64,000 nucleotides of DNA from Enterobacter cloacae subsp. cloacae ATCC 13047 (GCF_000025565.1 NC_014121.1:4798216-4862215); one strand, 5' to 3'; shown: positions 1-25,927, numbered from the stretch's first letter. The notes: generated from the letters alone by a model not told the origin. A program made the numbers and translations.

Positions 1-986
1 ATAATATTTATCGCCTGATCGAATATCCCGGCGCACTGCAGGTCGTGAACTTTGCAGAAGGGAAAGTGAGTCTGGCCGTTGTTAAGGCCTATTATGGCGG
101 TCCGTTGATCGGAAACGCGCTGTCTACGATGCGCGAACATATGCCGCATATCGATACCCGCGTCGCAGCCATTTTCCGTCACGACAGACCGATTCGACCT
201 CAGGGCTCGACCATTGTCGAAGCAGGAGATGAAGTCTTCTTCATTGCTGCCTCTCAACATATTCGTGCCGTAATGAGTGAACTTCAGCGCCTCGAAAAGC
301 CCTATAAACGCATCATGCTGGTCGGCGGGGGTAATATCGGCGCAGGTCTCGCTCGCCGTCTGGAAAAAGACTATAGCGTGAAGTTGATCGAGCGCGATCA
401 ACAGCGCGCCTCTGAACTTGCTGAAAAACTACAAAACACGATCGTGTTTTATGGCGATGCATCAGATCAGGAATTACTGGCAGAAGAGCATATCGATCAA
501 GTTGATCTGTTTATTGCCGTCACCAACGACGATGAAGCAAATATTATGTCCGCCATGCTCGCCAAGCGCATGGGAGCAAAAAAGGTCATGGTACTTATTC
601 AGCGTCGTGCCTATGTTGACCTGGTGCAGGGGAGCGTAATTGATATTGCGATTTCACCGCAGCAGGCAACGATTTCCGCACTGTTGAGCCACGTTCGTAA
701 AGCAGACATTGTTGGTGTGTCCTCACTGCGTCGCGGCGTCGCTGAAGCCATTGAAGCTGTCGCTCACGGTGATGAAACCACATCGCGCGTAGTGGGTCGC
801 GCCATCGATGAAATTAAGCTGCCACCCGGCACAATTATCGGCGCCGTAGTACGCGGGAATGATGTCATGATTGCCAATGATAATTTGCGTATTGAACAAG
901 GCGATCACGTTATTATGTTCCTGACCGATAAAAAATTTATTACCGACGTCGAACGTTTATTCCAGCCAAGTCCATTCTTCCTGTAA
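1..986 (+). CDS. trkA: TrkA, NAD-binding K+ uptake regulator (5'-truncated by window edge)
   Basis: Peripheral membrane protein that binds NAD(H) and gates the TrkH/TrkG potassium channels. The reading frame is open from base 3, so the gene enters from the left. About 327 of the usual 458 residues are visible, and the first roughly 130 lie outside the window. The GTG at 45 is an internal valine codon, not a start. Visible parts are the end of the first RCK unit and the second Rossmann fold with its glycine motif ([16 protein letters not shown], near base 330) and acidic strand end (KLIERD). A TrkA-C domain ending QPSPFFL follows. The sequence is nearly identical to E. coli TrkA as recalled. 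Confidence 0.98.
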   Translation, partial: NIYRLIEYPGALQVVNFAEGKVSLAVVKAYYGGPLIGNALSTMREHMPHIDTRVAAIFRHDRPIRPQGSTIVEAGDEVFFIAASQHIRAVMSELQRLEKPYKRIMLVGGGNIGAGLARRLEKDYSVKLIERDQQRASELAEKLQNTIVFYGDASDQELLAEEHIDQVDLFIAVTNDDEANIMSAMLAKRMGAKKVMVLIQRRAYVDLVQGSVIDIAISPQQATISALLSHVRKADIVGVSSLRRGVAEAIEAVAHGDETTSRVVGRAIDEIKLPPGTIIGAVVRGNDVMIANDNLRIEQGDHVIMFLTDKKFITDVERLFQPSPFFL

Positions 987-990
987 TGAT

Positions 991-1016
991 TCAGGTGCTC
1001 GCGATAGAGCACCTGA
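991..1016 (+). terminator. Hairpin after trkA
   Basis: Perfect 10-bp inverted repeat (tcaggtgctc / gagcacctga) with a 6-base loop, five bases after the trkA stop. No strong T-run follows, so it may be a weak terminator or an mRNA 3'-end stabiliser between trkA and mscL. Confidence 0.55.
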
Positions 1017-1131
1017 GTATTATCCTTCTGATTCCTGTGCCTTTTATTTTCATAACGTTTATTTATCCCCAATGGCAATTAGCTAATCATTTGTTAAACT
1101 TATAGTCGTCAGCTGGCACAAGGAGAACATA

Positions 1132-1542
1132 ATGAGTTTTGTTAAAGAATTTCGCGAATTTGCGATGCGCGGAAATGTGGTGGATTTGGCAGTGGGTGTC
1201 ATTATTGGTGCAGCGTTCGGCAAGATCGTTTCATCTTTAGTGGCTGATATCATCATGCCACCTTTAGGGCTATTAATTGGGGGCATTGATTTCAAACAAT
1301 TCGCCTTCACGCTTCGGGAAGCACAGGGGGATATCCCGGCAGTGGTGATGCACTATGGCGTGTTTATTCAGAACGTATTTGATTTCGTGATCGTCGCGTT
1401 TGCCATTTTTATGGCCATCAAGCTTATCAACAAGCTCAACCGTAAAAAAGAAGAACCTGCTGCGGCGCCCGCGCCTACGAAAGAAGAAGTATTACTGACT
1501 GAAATTCGCGATCTGTTAAAAGAGCAGAATAACCGCGTTTAA
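1132..1542 (+). CDS. mscL: MscL, large-conductance mechanosensitive channel
   Basis: Homopentameric inner-membrane channel that opens under membrane tension during hypo-osmotic shock. The 136-residue protein has the family layout. A short amphipathic N-terminal helix ([15 protein letters not shown]) precedes TM1 (about 16-45, with the gate glycines in [16 protein letters not shown]). A periplasmic loop, TM2 (about 75-100) and a charged C-terminal helical bundle follow. AAGGAG lies 7 bases before the ATG. The gene overlaps the 3' end of arfA, on the other strand, by 4 bases. Confidence 0.98.
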   Translation: MSFVKEFREFAMRGNVVDLAVGVIIGAAFGKIVSSLVADIIMPPLGLLIGGIDFKQFAFTLREAQGDIPAVVMHYGVFIQNVFDFVIVAFAIFMAIKLINKLNRKKEEPAAAPAPTKEEVLLTEIRDLLKEQNNRV

Positions 1543-1754
1543 CAGCTAAAAGCAGGAAGGCCAGTGGTAAATAAGCGATTCGCTTGCTTGCCACTGGCCT
1601 CCCAGTTCCCCCGTTTTGCATGTTTGTTTTTGCGCAGATAACTTCCCTTCCCTTTTTTGTTCTTTTCAACTCGCTGTCGAAAAAGCGGGTCGTGAAGCAA
1701 AGCCTCAATGGCATTATCTTTAATTTGTCCCTTCGTATGCTGATAGTGACTCAT
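1539..1754 (-). CDS. arfA: ArfA, alternative ribosome-rescue factor
   Basis: Recruits RF2 to ribosomes stalled on non-stop mRNA as a backup to tmRNA. The 71-residue ORF matches E. coli ArfA (YhdL), starting [20 protein letters not shown] and carrying the basic segment ([20 protein letters not shown]) that enters the mRNA channel. The last third of the coding region lies inside a large hairpin (1559-1599). In E. coli this structure causes cleavage or termination before the stop codon, so the functional protein is truncated and is itself made from non-stop mRNA. The hydrophobic tail (TTGLPAFSC) is the part normally removed. The gene converges on mscL. Confidence 0.95.
   Translation of the reverse strand: MSHYQHTKGQIKDNAIEALLHDPLFRQRVEKNKKGKGSYLRKNKHAKRGNWEASGKQANRLFTTGLPAFSC
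1559..1599 (-). promoter_or_regulatory. Intragenic arfA hairpin (RNase III site / terminator)
   Basis: Nested inverted repeat. The outer arms ggccagtggtaa (1559-1570) and ttgccactggcc (1588-1599) pair over 12 positions, with one G-T pair. The inner arms aagcg (1573-1577) and cgctt (1581-1585) flank a 3-base loop. The structure lies inside the arfA coding region, as in E. coli, where it produces mRNA without a stop codon. It also follows the mscL stop by 16 bases and may mark the mscL mRNA 3' end. Confidence 0.85.
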
Positions 1755-1811
1755 AATTTCTCCTGAACATGATTAATGTCGAGGGGAGTCTAGACCCGGA
1801 CTGATAAAAAA

Positions 1812-2237
1812 TCAACAACCCCGGGTTTCTCCACTTGCCCCTTGTTCAAGGGCCTCCAGAATAGAACAATAGACACTGCTGTGGGCCGTACCACAGCACG
1901 CATCATTCAACCTTTGCAGAGAGCGCTGCATGGTTTGCAGTTCCTGAATACGCGCTTCAACTTCATCCAGCCTGGCCTGGACAATGCTTTTCGATTCCTG
2001 GCAGGTGTGATGTGCCGGATCGATACGGATCGACAATAACTCACGGATCGAATCCAGCGTGAATCCCAGTTGGCGTGCATAACGAATAAACCGCAGCCGT
2101 TGCAGATCGTTGTCGGTATAGAGGCGGAACCCACCTTCGGTGCGCACCTCATGATCAATCATCTGCTGTTTTTCATAGTAGCGGATGGTATCCGGCGTCA
2201 CGTTAGCAAGCTTTGCAAGTTCACCGATACGATACAT
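1812..2237 (-). CDS. zntR: ZntR, MerR-family Zn(II)-responsive activator
   Basis: Activates the zinc exporter gene zntA by distorting promoter DNA when Zn is bound. The 141 residues comprise an N-terminal winged helix (MYRIGELAKLANVTPDTIRY), a long dimerisation helix (about 75-113) and a C-terminal metal loop containing CCGTAHSSVYC. A further Cys (HTCQES) sits at the start of the dimer helix and a terminal Cys ends the protein. The gene ends 2 bases... from yhdN on the same strand: yhdN stops at 2240 and zntR starts at 2237, so the two are cotranscribed. Confidence 0.97.
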   Translation of the reverse strand: MYRIGELAKLANVTPDTIRYYEKQQMIDHEVRTEGGFRLYTDNDLQRLRFIRYARQLGFTLDSIRELLSIRIDPAHHTCQESKSIVQARLDEVEARIQELQTMQRSLQRLNDACCGTAHSSVYCSILEALEQGASGETRGC

Positions 2238-2239
2238 GG

Positions 2240-2608
2240 CTATTCCTCATTTATTTTCTGCATCAGTCTTTCACTATACTCGCCGTGCAGAAAATCAGTC
2301 GCAATTCCTGCCTGTCGTAGCTTGAGTTCAACCAGAGCCAACCGCCGGCTTAGTTCTCCATGACGGGGATCGTCTTTCCGTATCCCTTTTAGCAGGTCAG
2401 TAAGCTCAATCGCCTCTTTGCGCTGTTCAAGCTCGGGAGGCAGACACCCCGCATTTTTCAGTAAGCGATATCCAGCCCGTAGTTCAGGGGGTATATGCGA
2501 ATCATCTTCCAGTATTAGCGGTTCACCGCTACCGGACAGGTTATCGAATTCGCCTTTTGTTTGGGCATCGCGAATATGGCGTTCTGCCCACTGGTCGAGC
2601 AACCACAT
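2240..2608 (-). CDS. yhdN: YhdN, DUF1992 (DnaJ-homologue C28-like) protein
   Basis: Conserved small protein of unknown role, 122 residues, with the DUF1992 signature (WAERHIRDAQTKGEFDNL ... GSGEPL). Two adjacent ATGs occur at 2611 and 2608. The second is preferred because it gives the E. coli length and better spacing from GGAG. Two bases separate it from zntR, so the pair is probably cotranscribed. The sequence shows no catalytic motif. Confidence 0.9.
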   Translation of the reverse strand: MWLLDQWAERHIRDAQTKGEFDNLSGSGEPLILEDDSHIPPELRAGYRLLKNAGCLPPELEQRKEAIELTDLLKGIRKDDPRHGELSRRLALVELKLRQAGIATDFLHGEYSERLMQKINEE

Positions 2609-2674
2609 CATAAACTCCAGGGGATGAACAAAATTAATACAGATATTGTAGAGAAGTGGGGATAGTGCGGATAT

Positions 2675-2702
2675 AAAAAAACCCGCCGGAGCGGGTTTTT
2701 TT
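2675..2702 (-). terminator. Rho-independent terminator of the alpha operon
   Basis: GC-rich stem (acccgc / gcgggt with a short loop) flanked by an A-run and a T-run, directly after rplQ. It marks the end of the ribosomal protein superoperon. Confidence 0.95.
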
Positions 2703-2715
2703 ACGTTACTGCAGA

Positions 2716-3126
<411 letters not shown>

Positions 3127-3142
3127 TTAACCTGTGATCCGG

Positions 3143-4132
3143 TTACTCGTCAGCAATGCTTGCTGGTGGCCAGTTTTCCAGGCGCATGCCCAGAGACAGA
3201 CCACGTGAAGCCAGCACGTCTTTAATCTCAGTAAGAGATTTTTTACCCAGGTTCGGCGTTTTCAGCAACTCAACCTCGGTACGCTGTACCAGATCACCGA
3301 TATAGTGGATAGCTTCTGCCTTGAGGCAGTTAGCAGAGCGGACAGTCAATTCGAGATCGTCAACAGGGCGCAGCAGGATCGGATCGAATTCTGGTTTCTC
3401 TTCTTTCACTTCCGGCTGACGTACATCACGTAAGTCAACGAAAGCTTCCAGTTGTTCTGCCAGGATGGTTGCCGCACGACGAATCGCCTCTTCAGGATCG
3501 ATTGTGCCATTGGTTTCCATTTCGATGACCAGCTTGTCCAGGTCGGTACGCTGTTCTACACGCGCTGCTTCAACATTGTAGGCAATACGCTCTACAGGGC
3601 TGTAGCATGCGTCGACCAGCAGACGGCCGATTGGGCGCTCATCTTCTTCCGAATGAATTCGGGCAGAAGCCGGCACATAACCACGACCGCGCTGAACTTT
3701 GATACGCATGCTAATAGCTGCGTTCTCATCGGTCAGGTGGCAGATCACGTGCTGCGGCTTGACGATTTCAACATCACCGTCGTGGGTGATGTCGGCTGCA
3801 GTCACAGGGCCAATGCCAGATTTATTCAGAGTAAGAATAACTTCATCTTTACCCTGAACTCTCACCGCCAGCCCTTTCAGGTTGAGCAGGATTTCAAGGA
3901 TATCTTCCTGAACGCCTTCTTTGGTGCTGTACTCATGAAGTACACCATCAATCTCAACCTCGGTCACCGCGCAACCCGGCATCGATGAGAGCAGAATACG
4001 GCGCAGTGCGTTACCCAGAGTATGGCCAAAGCCACGCTCTAAAGGCTCAAGGGTCACCTTGGCGTGCGTCGAACTCACTTGCTCGATATCTACCAGGCGC
4101 GGTTTTAGAAACTCTGTCACAGAACCCTGCAT
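3143..4132 (-). CDS. rpoA: RNA polymerase alpha subunit
   Basis: The alpha subunit nucleates polymerase assembly and contacts UP elements and activators such as CRP, which is also encoded in this window. It is 329 residues, the exact E. coli length. The N-terminal domain (1-235) includes [18 protein letters not shown] linker and the C-terminal domain (about 249-329) follow, the latter with [17 protein letters not shown] and [19 protein letters not shown] for DNA and activator contacts. It sits between rpsD and rplQ, where its expression is coupled to ribosomal proteins. Confidence 0.99.
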
Positions 4133-4157
4133 TGTGTCCTCTCTTTGGTACTAAGCT

Positions 4158-4781
<624 letters not shown>

Positions 4782-4810
4782 CTATCTCCAACTAACCTAA
4801 AAAACGAGCG

Positions 4811-5203
<393 letters not shown>

Positions 5204-5216
5204 TCAATCACCCCGA

Positions 5217-5640
<424 letters not shown>

Positions 5641-5719
5641 AAACGTACAGACATACAAAAGATTGGCTGGCTAATCTAGCCAGCTCAACCCAACTTTGCA
5701 AGAAAAATATGCGAAATAA

Positions 5720-7199
<1,480 letters not shown>

Positions 7200-7206
7200 C
7201 TGCTAC

Positions 7207-8340
<1,134 letters not shown>

Positions 8341-8345
8341 CTACC

Positions 8346-9653
<1,308 letters not shown>

Positions 9654-9680
9654 TTACTCCCGTGATTCAATTGGTGACAA

Positions 9681-9986
<306 letters not shown>

Positions 9987-10000
9987 TCAGTAACCCTACC

Positions 10001-11263
<1,263 letters not shown>

Positions 11264-11331
11264 CTAATGTCAACTACTACCTGAGACTCTAAAATCAGAG
11301 CCGTTAAAAAGCCCCATATCGAGGGCGCGGC

Positions 11332-11337
11332 ATTATA
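11332..11337 (-). promoter_or_regulatory. Spc-operon promoter, -10 hexamer
   Basis: Read on the minus strand, the context GTGTTATAATGCCGCGCC has a perfect TATAAT followed by the GC-rich discriminator typical of stringently controlled ribosomal promoters. The -35 region 17 bases upstream is weak. It lies between the S10-operon terminator and rplN. Confidence 0.7.
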
Positions 11338-11361
11338 ACACCGCTTCTGCAATATGGGTAG

Positions 11362-11396
11362 AAAAAATAAACGGCTCATCGCTGAGCCGTTTATTC
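11362..11396 (-). terminator. S10-operon terminator
   Basis: Perfect 8-bp stem acggctca / tgagccgt (11371-11390) with a 4-base loop, flanked by an A/T-rich run that becomes a U-run on the minus-strand transcript. It lies 22 bases beyond the rpsQ stop. Confidence 0.8.
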
Positions 11397-11417
11397 GTAT
11401 CGAGAACGGGTACTGTA

Positions 11418-13346
<1,929 letters not shown>

Positions 13347-13351
13347 CTACC

Positions 13352-13633
<282 letters not shown>

Positions 13634-13646
13634 TTATCCTCTAAAA

Positions 13647-16042
<2,396 letters not shown>

Positions 16043-16062
16043 TCAATCGCTCGATGACCTGA

Positions 16063-16578
<516 letters not shown>

Positions 16579-16755
16579 TGCCGTTTAGAATTTAAGCGCT
16601 AAAGGTGTACCTTGCGTAAGGCCTCGCACTGTTTTCTGCAATCCGTCCCCTTTCTTCTGTTCTTATGAAACCACTACGCAATTACATTTTTTGGCTATTG
16701 CCAGGCATTCGTGGTGTGAAGAGTATTCGCTGAAATTCACCTTGAGGTTTCGTTC

Positions 16756-17229
16756 ATGCTTACTCTCCTCCCCTTCCTGCTCATCTATTTTGTTCTCTCA
16801 GGTTTACTGGTGCGTGAAGATATTCGCTCAGGCATTCTCCCTGATAAATACCTCTGTCCCCTGTTATGGGCTGGTTTGCTCTATCAACTCTGTCTTCACC
16901 CTGATTTTCTGCCTGGCGCAGTGGTCGGGGCGATGGCAGGGTATGTCGGCTTTGCCATGATCTACTGGGGTTATCGGCTTATATTTCGCCGTGAAGGGAT
17001 GGGCTATGGCGATGTGAAGTATCTTTCGGCACTCGGTGCATGGCATGGTTGGTGCGTGTTGCCCGAACTGGCACTGGTTGCCGCACTATTGGCGCTGCTC
17101 TACCTTCTTATGACTTCGTTGTTCAACCCTGCCAGACGGACATTAAAAAACCCACTGCCTTTTGGGCCATTTCTGGCGGCAGCGGGTTTATGCGTAGGTT
17201 GGCAGACGCTCGTTAATCTTCCACTTTAA
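16756..17229 (+). CDS. hopD: Short A24-family prepilin leader peptidase, HopD/GspO-like
   Basis: Integral-membrane aspartyl protease of the type IV prepilin/type II pseudopilin family. It is 157 residues with about five membrane helices. Both catalytic aspartate motifs are present: [14 protein letters not shown] (about 18-31) and GMGYGDVK (about 82-89). The N-terminal cysteine-motif methyltransferase domain of full-length PilD/GspO (about 225 residues or more) is absent. It resembles the short form called HopD in Salmonella. In E. coli a whole gsp operon lies between rpsJ and bfr; here only this gene remains. Its last 17 bases overlap the 3' end of bfr on the other strand. Confidence 0.85.
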   Translation: MLTLLPFLLIYFVLSGLLVREDIRSGILPDKYLCPLLWAGLLYQLCLHPDFLPGAVVGAMAGYVGFAMIYWGYRLIFRREGMGYGDVKYLSALGAWHGWCVLPELALVAALLALLYLLMTSLFNPARRTLKNPLPFGPFLAAAGLCVGWQTLVNLPL

Positions 17230-17689
17230 TCTGCGACTGGAGATAGTTTTGCAGGCCAATTTTGCCAATGAGATCCAGCTCGGTTTCCAGCCAGTCGATA
17301 TGCCCTTCTTCATCGGCCAGAATCTGGATCATCATATCGCGGCTAACGTAGTCATGGACACTGTCTGCGTAGGCAATAGCTTCGCGAAGGTCTTTTGCGC
17401 CTTCAAGTTCAAGTCTGAGATCGGATCGCAGCATCTCTTCAACATCTTCACCGATGCCGAGTTTACCGAGGTCCTGCAGGTTGGGGATGCCTTCGAGAAA
17501 TAAAATACGCTCGATATATTTATCGGCATGTTTCATCTCATCGATGGATTCGTGATACTCAACGTCGTTGAGGCGCATGAGGCCCCAGTTTTTAAACATT
17601 CTCGCATGGAGAAAATACTGATTGATTGCGACAAGCTCATTTCCCAATAATTTATTGAGATAACTTATGATTTTAACATCACCTTTCAT
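17213..17689 (-). CDS. bfr: Bacterioferritin
   Basis: Haem-containing 24-mer iron-storage ferritin, 158 residues. Ferroxidase ligands are visible at Glu18, Glu51 and His54, with further Glu/His in [10 protein letters not shown] near 127-130. The haem-ligating Met52 is in DEMKH. It is the partner of Bfd, encoded 72 bases upstream on the same strand, which reduces and releases the stored iron. Confidence 0.98.
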   Translation of the reverse strand: MKGDVKIISYLNKLLGNELVAINQYFLHARMFKNWGLMRLNDVEYHESIDEMKHADKYIERILFLEGIPNLQDLGKLGIGEDVEEMLRSDLRLELEGAKDLREAIAYADSVHDYVSRDMMIQILADEEGHIDWLETELDLIGKIGLQNYLQSQIKVED

Positions 17690-17761
17690 TATATAGTCCC
17701 TCCGCTTCCACTCATTGAAGCGTAGATCGGGCTACAGGGATGTCAAAAAAAAGATGGGCGC

Positions 17762-17956
17762 TTACGCGATCTCTTTGTATTCCGGGATCTGCATCAGTTC
17801 ATCCTGCATGATTTCACGCGCTGCGCGTACGCATTTACCGCATTGATTTCCCACTGGAACAAACTTGCGAAGTTGCTGGAAGGACTGTGGCTGAAACTGG
17901 CGAACGGCCTGACGTATTTTTGTGTCACTCACACCATTACATAAACAAACGTACAT
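17762..17956 (-). CDS. bfd: Bfd, bacterioferritin-associated [2Fe-2S] ferredoxin
   Basis: Delivers electrons to bacterioferritin haem to mobilise ferric iron. It is 64 residues, with cluster cysteines at 4, 6, 39 and 42 (MYVCLCNG ... VGNQCGKCVRAA). A strong Fur box lies just upstream, matching the iron-starvation induction known for bfd. Confidence 0.98.
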   Translation of the reverse strand: MYVCLCNGVSDTKIRQAVRQFQPQSFQQLRKFVPVGNQCGKCVRAAREIMQDELMQIPEYKEIA

Positions 17957-17991
17957 AAAGACTCCCGTTCAAAATATGCGCAAAGTGTAAG

Positions 17992-18006
17992 TGAGAATGG
18001 TTATGA
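17992..18006 (-). promoter_or_regulatory. Fur box upstream of bfd
   Basis: The 15-mer tgagaatggttatga matches 12 of 14 informative positions of the 7-1-7 Fur consensus (tgataatnattatca). It lies 36 bases before the bfd start, where bound Fur would block the promoter. Confidence 0.75.
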
Positions 18007-18090
18007 TTACAATAGCACAAACGCCAGTATACGGGGCGGGAGCAAACAAAAAATGCGAAAATTTGTGACAAGTACACACGCTAAGAAAAC

Positions 18091-18119
18091 AAAAAAGGAC
18101 GCCGAAGCGTCCTTTTTTT
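18091..18119 (-). terminator. Terminator after tufA (str operon end)
   Basis: Stem ggacgc / gcgtcc with flanking A- and T-runs (aaaaaaggacgccgaagcgt then ccttttttt). It is correctly oriented for the minus-strand str operon, 17 bases beyond the tufA stop. Confidence 0.92.
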
Positions 18120-18135
18120 ATTCGGGGATAATTAA

Positions 18136-19352
<1,217 letters not shown>

Positions 19353-19391
19353 TCAGGAGAGAGCACGGGACTTAGGTTTTAATCCTGTGGA

Positions 19392-22088
<2,697 letters not shown>

Positions 22089-22169
22089 TTAATTCAGGAT
22101 TGTCCAAAACTCTACGAGTTTAGTTTGACATTAAGATAAATCAGTTTGGCCTTACTTAACGGAGAACCA

Positions 22170-22647
<478 letters not shown>

Positions 22648-22668
22648 GAAATATACAGCGATCTCAAA

Positions 22669-22956
22669 TCACCAGTTCATTTGACTGGCGTGCGTCACAG
22701 TAAGATTGACGAAATCAGTATAGCCAACCACGTCAATTTTGGCTGAAATTTGACCAGAAAGACCCCGCGCATCCAGATCGTCCTTTAGCGCAGAGACAGT
22801 TATGGGGGCATTTGTAAGGATTTCAACGAAACGGCTGCCTTCCAGCGCAGCAAGTACGCCATCCTGAATCAGCAGCAGGTCATCACCTTCGCGCAGCATG
22901 CTCAGTAGCGTGTCGATATCACATTGCCACGGTGAGCGGCTCAGGGTATGGAGCAT
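22669..22956 (-). CDS. tusB: TusB, sulfur-relay subunit
   Basis: Subunit of the TusBCD hexamer that passes persulfide sulfur from TusA to TusE for 2-thiolation of tRNA wobble uridine by MnmA. It is 95 residues, starting [20 protein letters not shown]. It lies 7 bases after tusC and is the last gene before the str promoter. Confidence 0.96.
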   Translation of the reverse strand: MLHTLSRSPWQCDIDTLLSMLREGDDLLLIQDGVLAALEGSRFVEILTNAPITVSALKDDLDARGLSGQISAKIDVVGYTDFVNLTVTHASQMNW

Positions 22957-22963
22957 GGCAGCC

Positions 22964-23323
22964 TCAGAAAGTCAGAACAGTGTCGTAGTGAGAGAGTTGT
23001 TCGCGCAGCGCAGCAGAAGACAGGCACGTGACATCCAGAACAAAAGGCGTCTTCTCATCTAATCCGCGAGCGGCCAGCGAGTCGGCACACACATAGAAGG
23101 TTTCAATGTCGTACAGCGGCAACACTTTAAAGGTGGCGATGTAATCCCGCATCAAAATCGCCTGCGGTTGCTGGCCCGCCAGAAGCTGAAACACCCCGTC
23201 CCCTAAAAAGAAGACGCCGATCTCCTCGGTCAATGCAGATGTCGCGAGCAGCGCGTCCAGCCCTTCTCGGCCCGATGCGCTACCGTGCGGGGCAGTGGTA
23301 AAAACAAACGCGATGCGTTTCAT
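22964..23323 (-). CDS. tusC: TusC, sulfur-relay subunit
   Basis: DsrE/F-fold subunit of TusBCD, 119 residues ([20 protein letters not shown]). Its start shares one base with the tusD stop at 23323, indicating coupled translation. Confidence 0.96.
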   Translation of the reverse strand: MKRIAFVFTTAPHGSASGREGLDALLATSALTEEIGVFFLGDGVFQLLAGQQPQAILMRDYIATFKVLPLYDIETFYVCADSLAARGLDEKTPFVLDVTCLSSAALREQLSHYDTVLTF

Positions 23324-23709
23324 CAGAATTGCACCACTCGGTCACAGGTGAGCGCAGCCTGCGCCAGCGCGCCCAGACCACTTAGTGAAAATCCGGGCTG
23401 CAGGTTGGAAGCGGCTAAACCAAGACGCGCGGCTTCGATTGTATCAGCGACACCGCGACGCAGGGCCGCTGCCACGCAGATATGCAATTCAACACCCTGC
23501 GTCTCATTTAACGCCTGCCAGGCGCGCACCAGATCAAACTCATCGCTGGCCGGCGACGTAAACTGGTTCGCGTTATAGACCCCTTCCCGATAAAAGAAGA
23601 CGCTCACCAGTTCATGTCCGGCTTTTAGCAGCGCCTGGGCAAATTGCAGCGCGCTGCTGGCCTGCTGAGTGCCATACGCCGGGCCTGTCACCATTAACGC
23701 AAAACGCAT
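23323..23709 (-). CDS. tusD: TusD, sulfurtransferase subunit
   Basis: Catalytic subunit of the TusBCD relay, 128 residues. The active cysteine is present at residue 78 ([10 protein letters not shown]), the same position as E. coli TusD. The gene shares one base with yheO (23709) and one with tusC, so yheO-tusD-tusC-tusB is a tight operon. Confidence 0.97.
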   Translation of the reverse strand: MRFALMVTGPAYGTQQASSALQFAQALLKAGHELVSVFFYREGVYNANQFTSPASDEFDLVRAWQALNETQGVELHICVAAALRRGVADTIEAARLGLAASNLQPGFSLSGLGALAQAALTCDRVVQF

Positions 23710-24431
23710 TACTTATCTTGCCCCAGGAAATCACCGCTTTTGAACTGGCGAATATAGAGGTAGACCGTATGTTTGGAAATGTTCAGGCGGTCAGCCACCT
23801 GATTGATGGCGTCTTTGATATCAAAAATGCCTTTTTCATAGAGATTCAGCACGATCTGACGGTTCTTGGCGTTGTTCGATACGTTGCGATCGGCATTCAC
23901 CTCTTCAATCGTGAACTCCAGCGTCTGCGTGACGAGATCCTCAACTGAAGAGGCAAAGTTAACAGAAGAGCCCACGTCTGGCGTTTCAGGCGGAATAAAG
24001 GTGCTCATGATTTGCGAGAATGGCACATCAAGGTTCATGTTGATGCACAGCAGTCCGATCACACGATGCTCGCGATTTCGAATAGCAATGGTTTCTGATT
24101 TCATCAGCACGCCGCTTTTGGCGCGAGTGAAATAGCATTTGGAGACGCTGCTGTCCGCGCCGGTCATGTCATGCAGCATACGCAATGCAAGGTCGGTAAT
24201 TGGCGAACCAATTTTACGGCCAGTATGCTCACCATTAGCAATGCGGATGGCGGAACACTTCAGATCTTGCAGGGAGTGCAATACGATTTCGCAGTGGGAC
24301 CCAATGAGCATCGCTAACCCGTCCACCACCGCTTCGTAGGATTTCAGAATATCGAAGTCGGTCTGGTCGAAAGGACGTTGATCCAGCAAATCAAGTTCAC
24401 TGGTTTCGTTGGTTAAAAGCGACCTGGACAT
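23709..24431 (-). CDS. yheO: YheO, PAS-like/HTH predicted transcriptional regulator
   Basis: 240 residues with an N-terminal YheO-type PAS-like sensor (about 30-150, containing [17 protein letters not shown]) and a C-terminal helix-turn-helix (about 195-235: [20 protein letters not shown]). It is the lead gene of the tus operon; its target and ligand are unknown to me. The E. coli homologue is the same length and position. Confidence 0.92.
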   Translation of the reverse strand: MSRSLLTNETSELDLLDQRPFDQTDFDILKSYEAVVDGLAMLIGSHCEIVLHSLQDLKCSAIRIANGEHTGRKIGSPITDLALRMLHDMTGADSSVSKCYFTRAKSGVLMKSETIAIRNREHRVIGLLCINMNLDVPFSQIMSTFIPPETPDVGSSVNFASSVEDLVTQTLEFTIEEVNADRNVSNNAKNRQIVLNLYEKGIFDIKDAINQVADRLNISKHTVYLYIRQFKSGDFLGQDK

Positions 24432-24556
24432 GAAAAAAACACTCCTTTTCAGGAGCCTGTCGTTAGGTTTTCAGGGCAGGCTCATTATCTACACGGACAA
24501 CTAAATTAATACAGCGTACCTGGCACTTTCCAGTGTTAATTATATCTGCCCCACAA

Positions 24557-24591
24557 TAAAAAAAACCGCCGCCTTAAAGGCGGCGGTTTTC
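24557..24591 (-). terminator. fkpA terminator
   Basis: Strong GC stem ccgccgcc / ggcggcgg with a tetraloop, an A-run before and a T-run after, immediately following the fkpA stop. Bases 24432-24556 upstream hold the yheO promoter region. Confidence 0.93.
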
Positions 24592-24597
24592 ATCACA

Positions 24598-25419
24598 TTA
24601 CTTCTTCGCGTCTGCGGCAGCTTTTTGATCTGCCTGCGCTTCTGGTTTCGCATCGGCTTTCGGTGCCGGTTTGATATCCAGCAGCTCTACGTCAAACACC
24701 AGCGTAGAGTTGGCAGGGATACCCGGAACGCCGGTTTTGCCATAGGCCAGATCCGGTGGGATAACCAGCTTGATCTTACCGCCTTTCTTGATGTTTTTCA
24801 GACCTTCGGTCCAGCCTGGGATCACACCATCCAGACGGAAGGAGAGCGGCTCACCGCGGGTGTAGGAGTTATCGAACTCTTTACCGTCGATCAGCGTACC
24901 TTTGTAGTTCACCACGACAGTATCGCTGTCTTTCGGTGCATCACCGGTACCTTCTTTCTCAACTTTGTATACCAGGCCGGTAGAAGAGGTTTTTACGCCC
25001 TTCTCTTTAGCAAAGGTATCGCGGTAGGCTTTGCCTTTCGCTTCGTTGTCTTTCGCGTCCGCTTCCATCTTCGTCTGAGCGGCACCTTTCACACGCGCTT
25101 CGAACGCCTGCAGAGTCTGTTCAATTTCCTGGTCAGACAGTTTGCTCTTATCAGCAAACGCATCCTGAACACCCGCGATCAGCTGAGCTTTGTCCAGTTT
25201 GATGCCCAGTTTCTCTTGTTCTTTCAGAGAATTTTCCATGTAACGACCCAGAGATGCGCCCAGTGCGTAGGCAGATTTCTGGTCGTCATTTTTGAACGCC
25301 GCTTTGCTGTCTGCAGTTGCAGCAGGCTTCGCAGCAGTATCAGCAGCGAAGGACAGCGGCGCGTTCAGCGCAACAGCCATCGTCGTCGCCAGCAGCGTTA
25401 CTTTAAACAGTGATTTCAT
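24598..25419 (-). CDS. fkpA: FkpA, periplasmic FKBP-type peptidyl-prolyl isomerase
   Basis: Dimeric periplasmic chaperone and proline isomerase, induced by envelope stress in E. coli. It is 273 residues. A signal peptide of about 25 residues ends APLSFA. An N-terminal helical dimerisation/chaperone domain (about 40-145) and a C-terminal FKBP domain (about 150-255) follow, with SYTRGEPLSFRLDGVIPGWT and PPDLAYGKTGVPGIPANSTL. A Lys/Ala/Gln-rich tail ends the protein. Confidence 0.98.
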   Translation of the reverse strand: MKSLFKVTLLATTMAVALNAPLSFAADTAAKPAATADSKAAFKNDDQKSAYALGASLGRYMENSLKEQEKLGIKLDKAQLIAGVQDAFADKSKLSDQEIEQTLQAFEARVKGAAQTKMEADAKDNEAKGKAYRDTFAKEKGVKTSSTGLVYKVEKEGTGDAPKDSDTVVVNYKGTLIDGKEFDNSYTRGEPLSFRLDGVIPGWTEGLKNIKKGGKIKLVIPPDLAYGKTGVPGIPANSTLVFDVELLDIKPAPKADAKPEAQADQKAAADAKK

Positions 25420-25657
25420 CCATATCTCCAGGGCCTGGGGACTCTCACCCCAGCATTAAACGTAAATGAGCTACGTACTATAAAACGTTGTGGAAGAAAT
25501 CTACAGACAGACTCTCCCGATTCTCGCCACTTTTAAGACTATTTTTGTTTAAATAAGTTTCTTGCCAAAGGGATGGATACTGCACTAAGGAACAAACTCA
25601 GTTAAACTTCGCCGCCGCTGGCCCATTATGGCGAATCAGAAACAGACGAGGTGAATG

Positions 25658-25876
25658 ATGAAGGACACAACGATTGAAGCGAGACTGGCTGAACTGGAAA
25701 GCCGCCTGGCTTTTCAGGACATCACCATCGAAGAGCTTAACCAGACCGTGACCGCGCATGAACTCGAAATGGCGAAACTGCGGGATCATATGCGCCTGCT
25801 GACGGAAAAGCTGAAGGCTACGCAGCCGTCAAACATCGCCTCACAGTCTGAAGAGACGCCACCACCTCACTATTGA
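25658..25876 (+). CDS. slyX: SlyX, small coiled-coil protein
   Basis: 72-residue protein of unknown function, mostly one amphipathic coiled coil ([20 protein letters not shown]), ending ETPPPHY. The start at 25658 is preferred over 25655 because it gives the E. coli length. It converges on slyD with a shared bidirectional terminator. Confidence 0.94.
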   Translation: MKDTTIEARLAELESRLAFQDITIEELNQTVTAHELEMAKLRDHMRLLTEKLKATQPSNIASQSEETPPPHY

Positions 25877-25879
25877 GGC

Positions 25880-25912
25880 GAAAAAAAAGCGGGATAATCC
25901 CGCTTTTTTATT
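25880..25912. terminator. Bidirectional terminator between slyX and slyD
   Basis: Stem aagcggga / tcccgctt with an A-run on the left and a T-run on the right, so it works for both convergent genes. Confidence 0.92.
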
Positions 25913-25927
25913 TTCCGTTATACGGAA

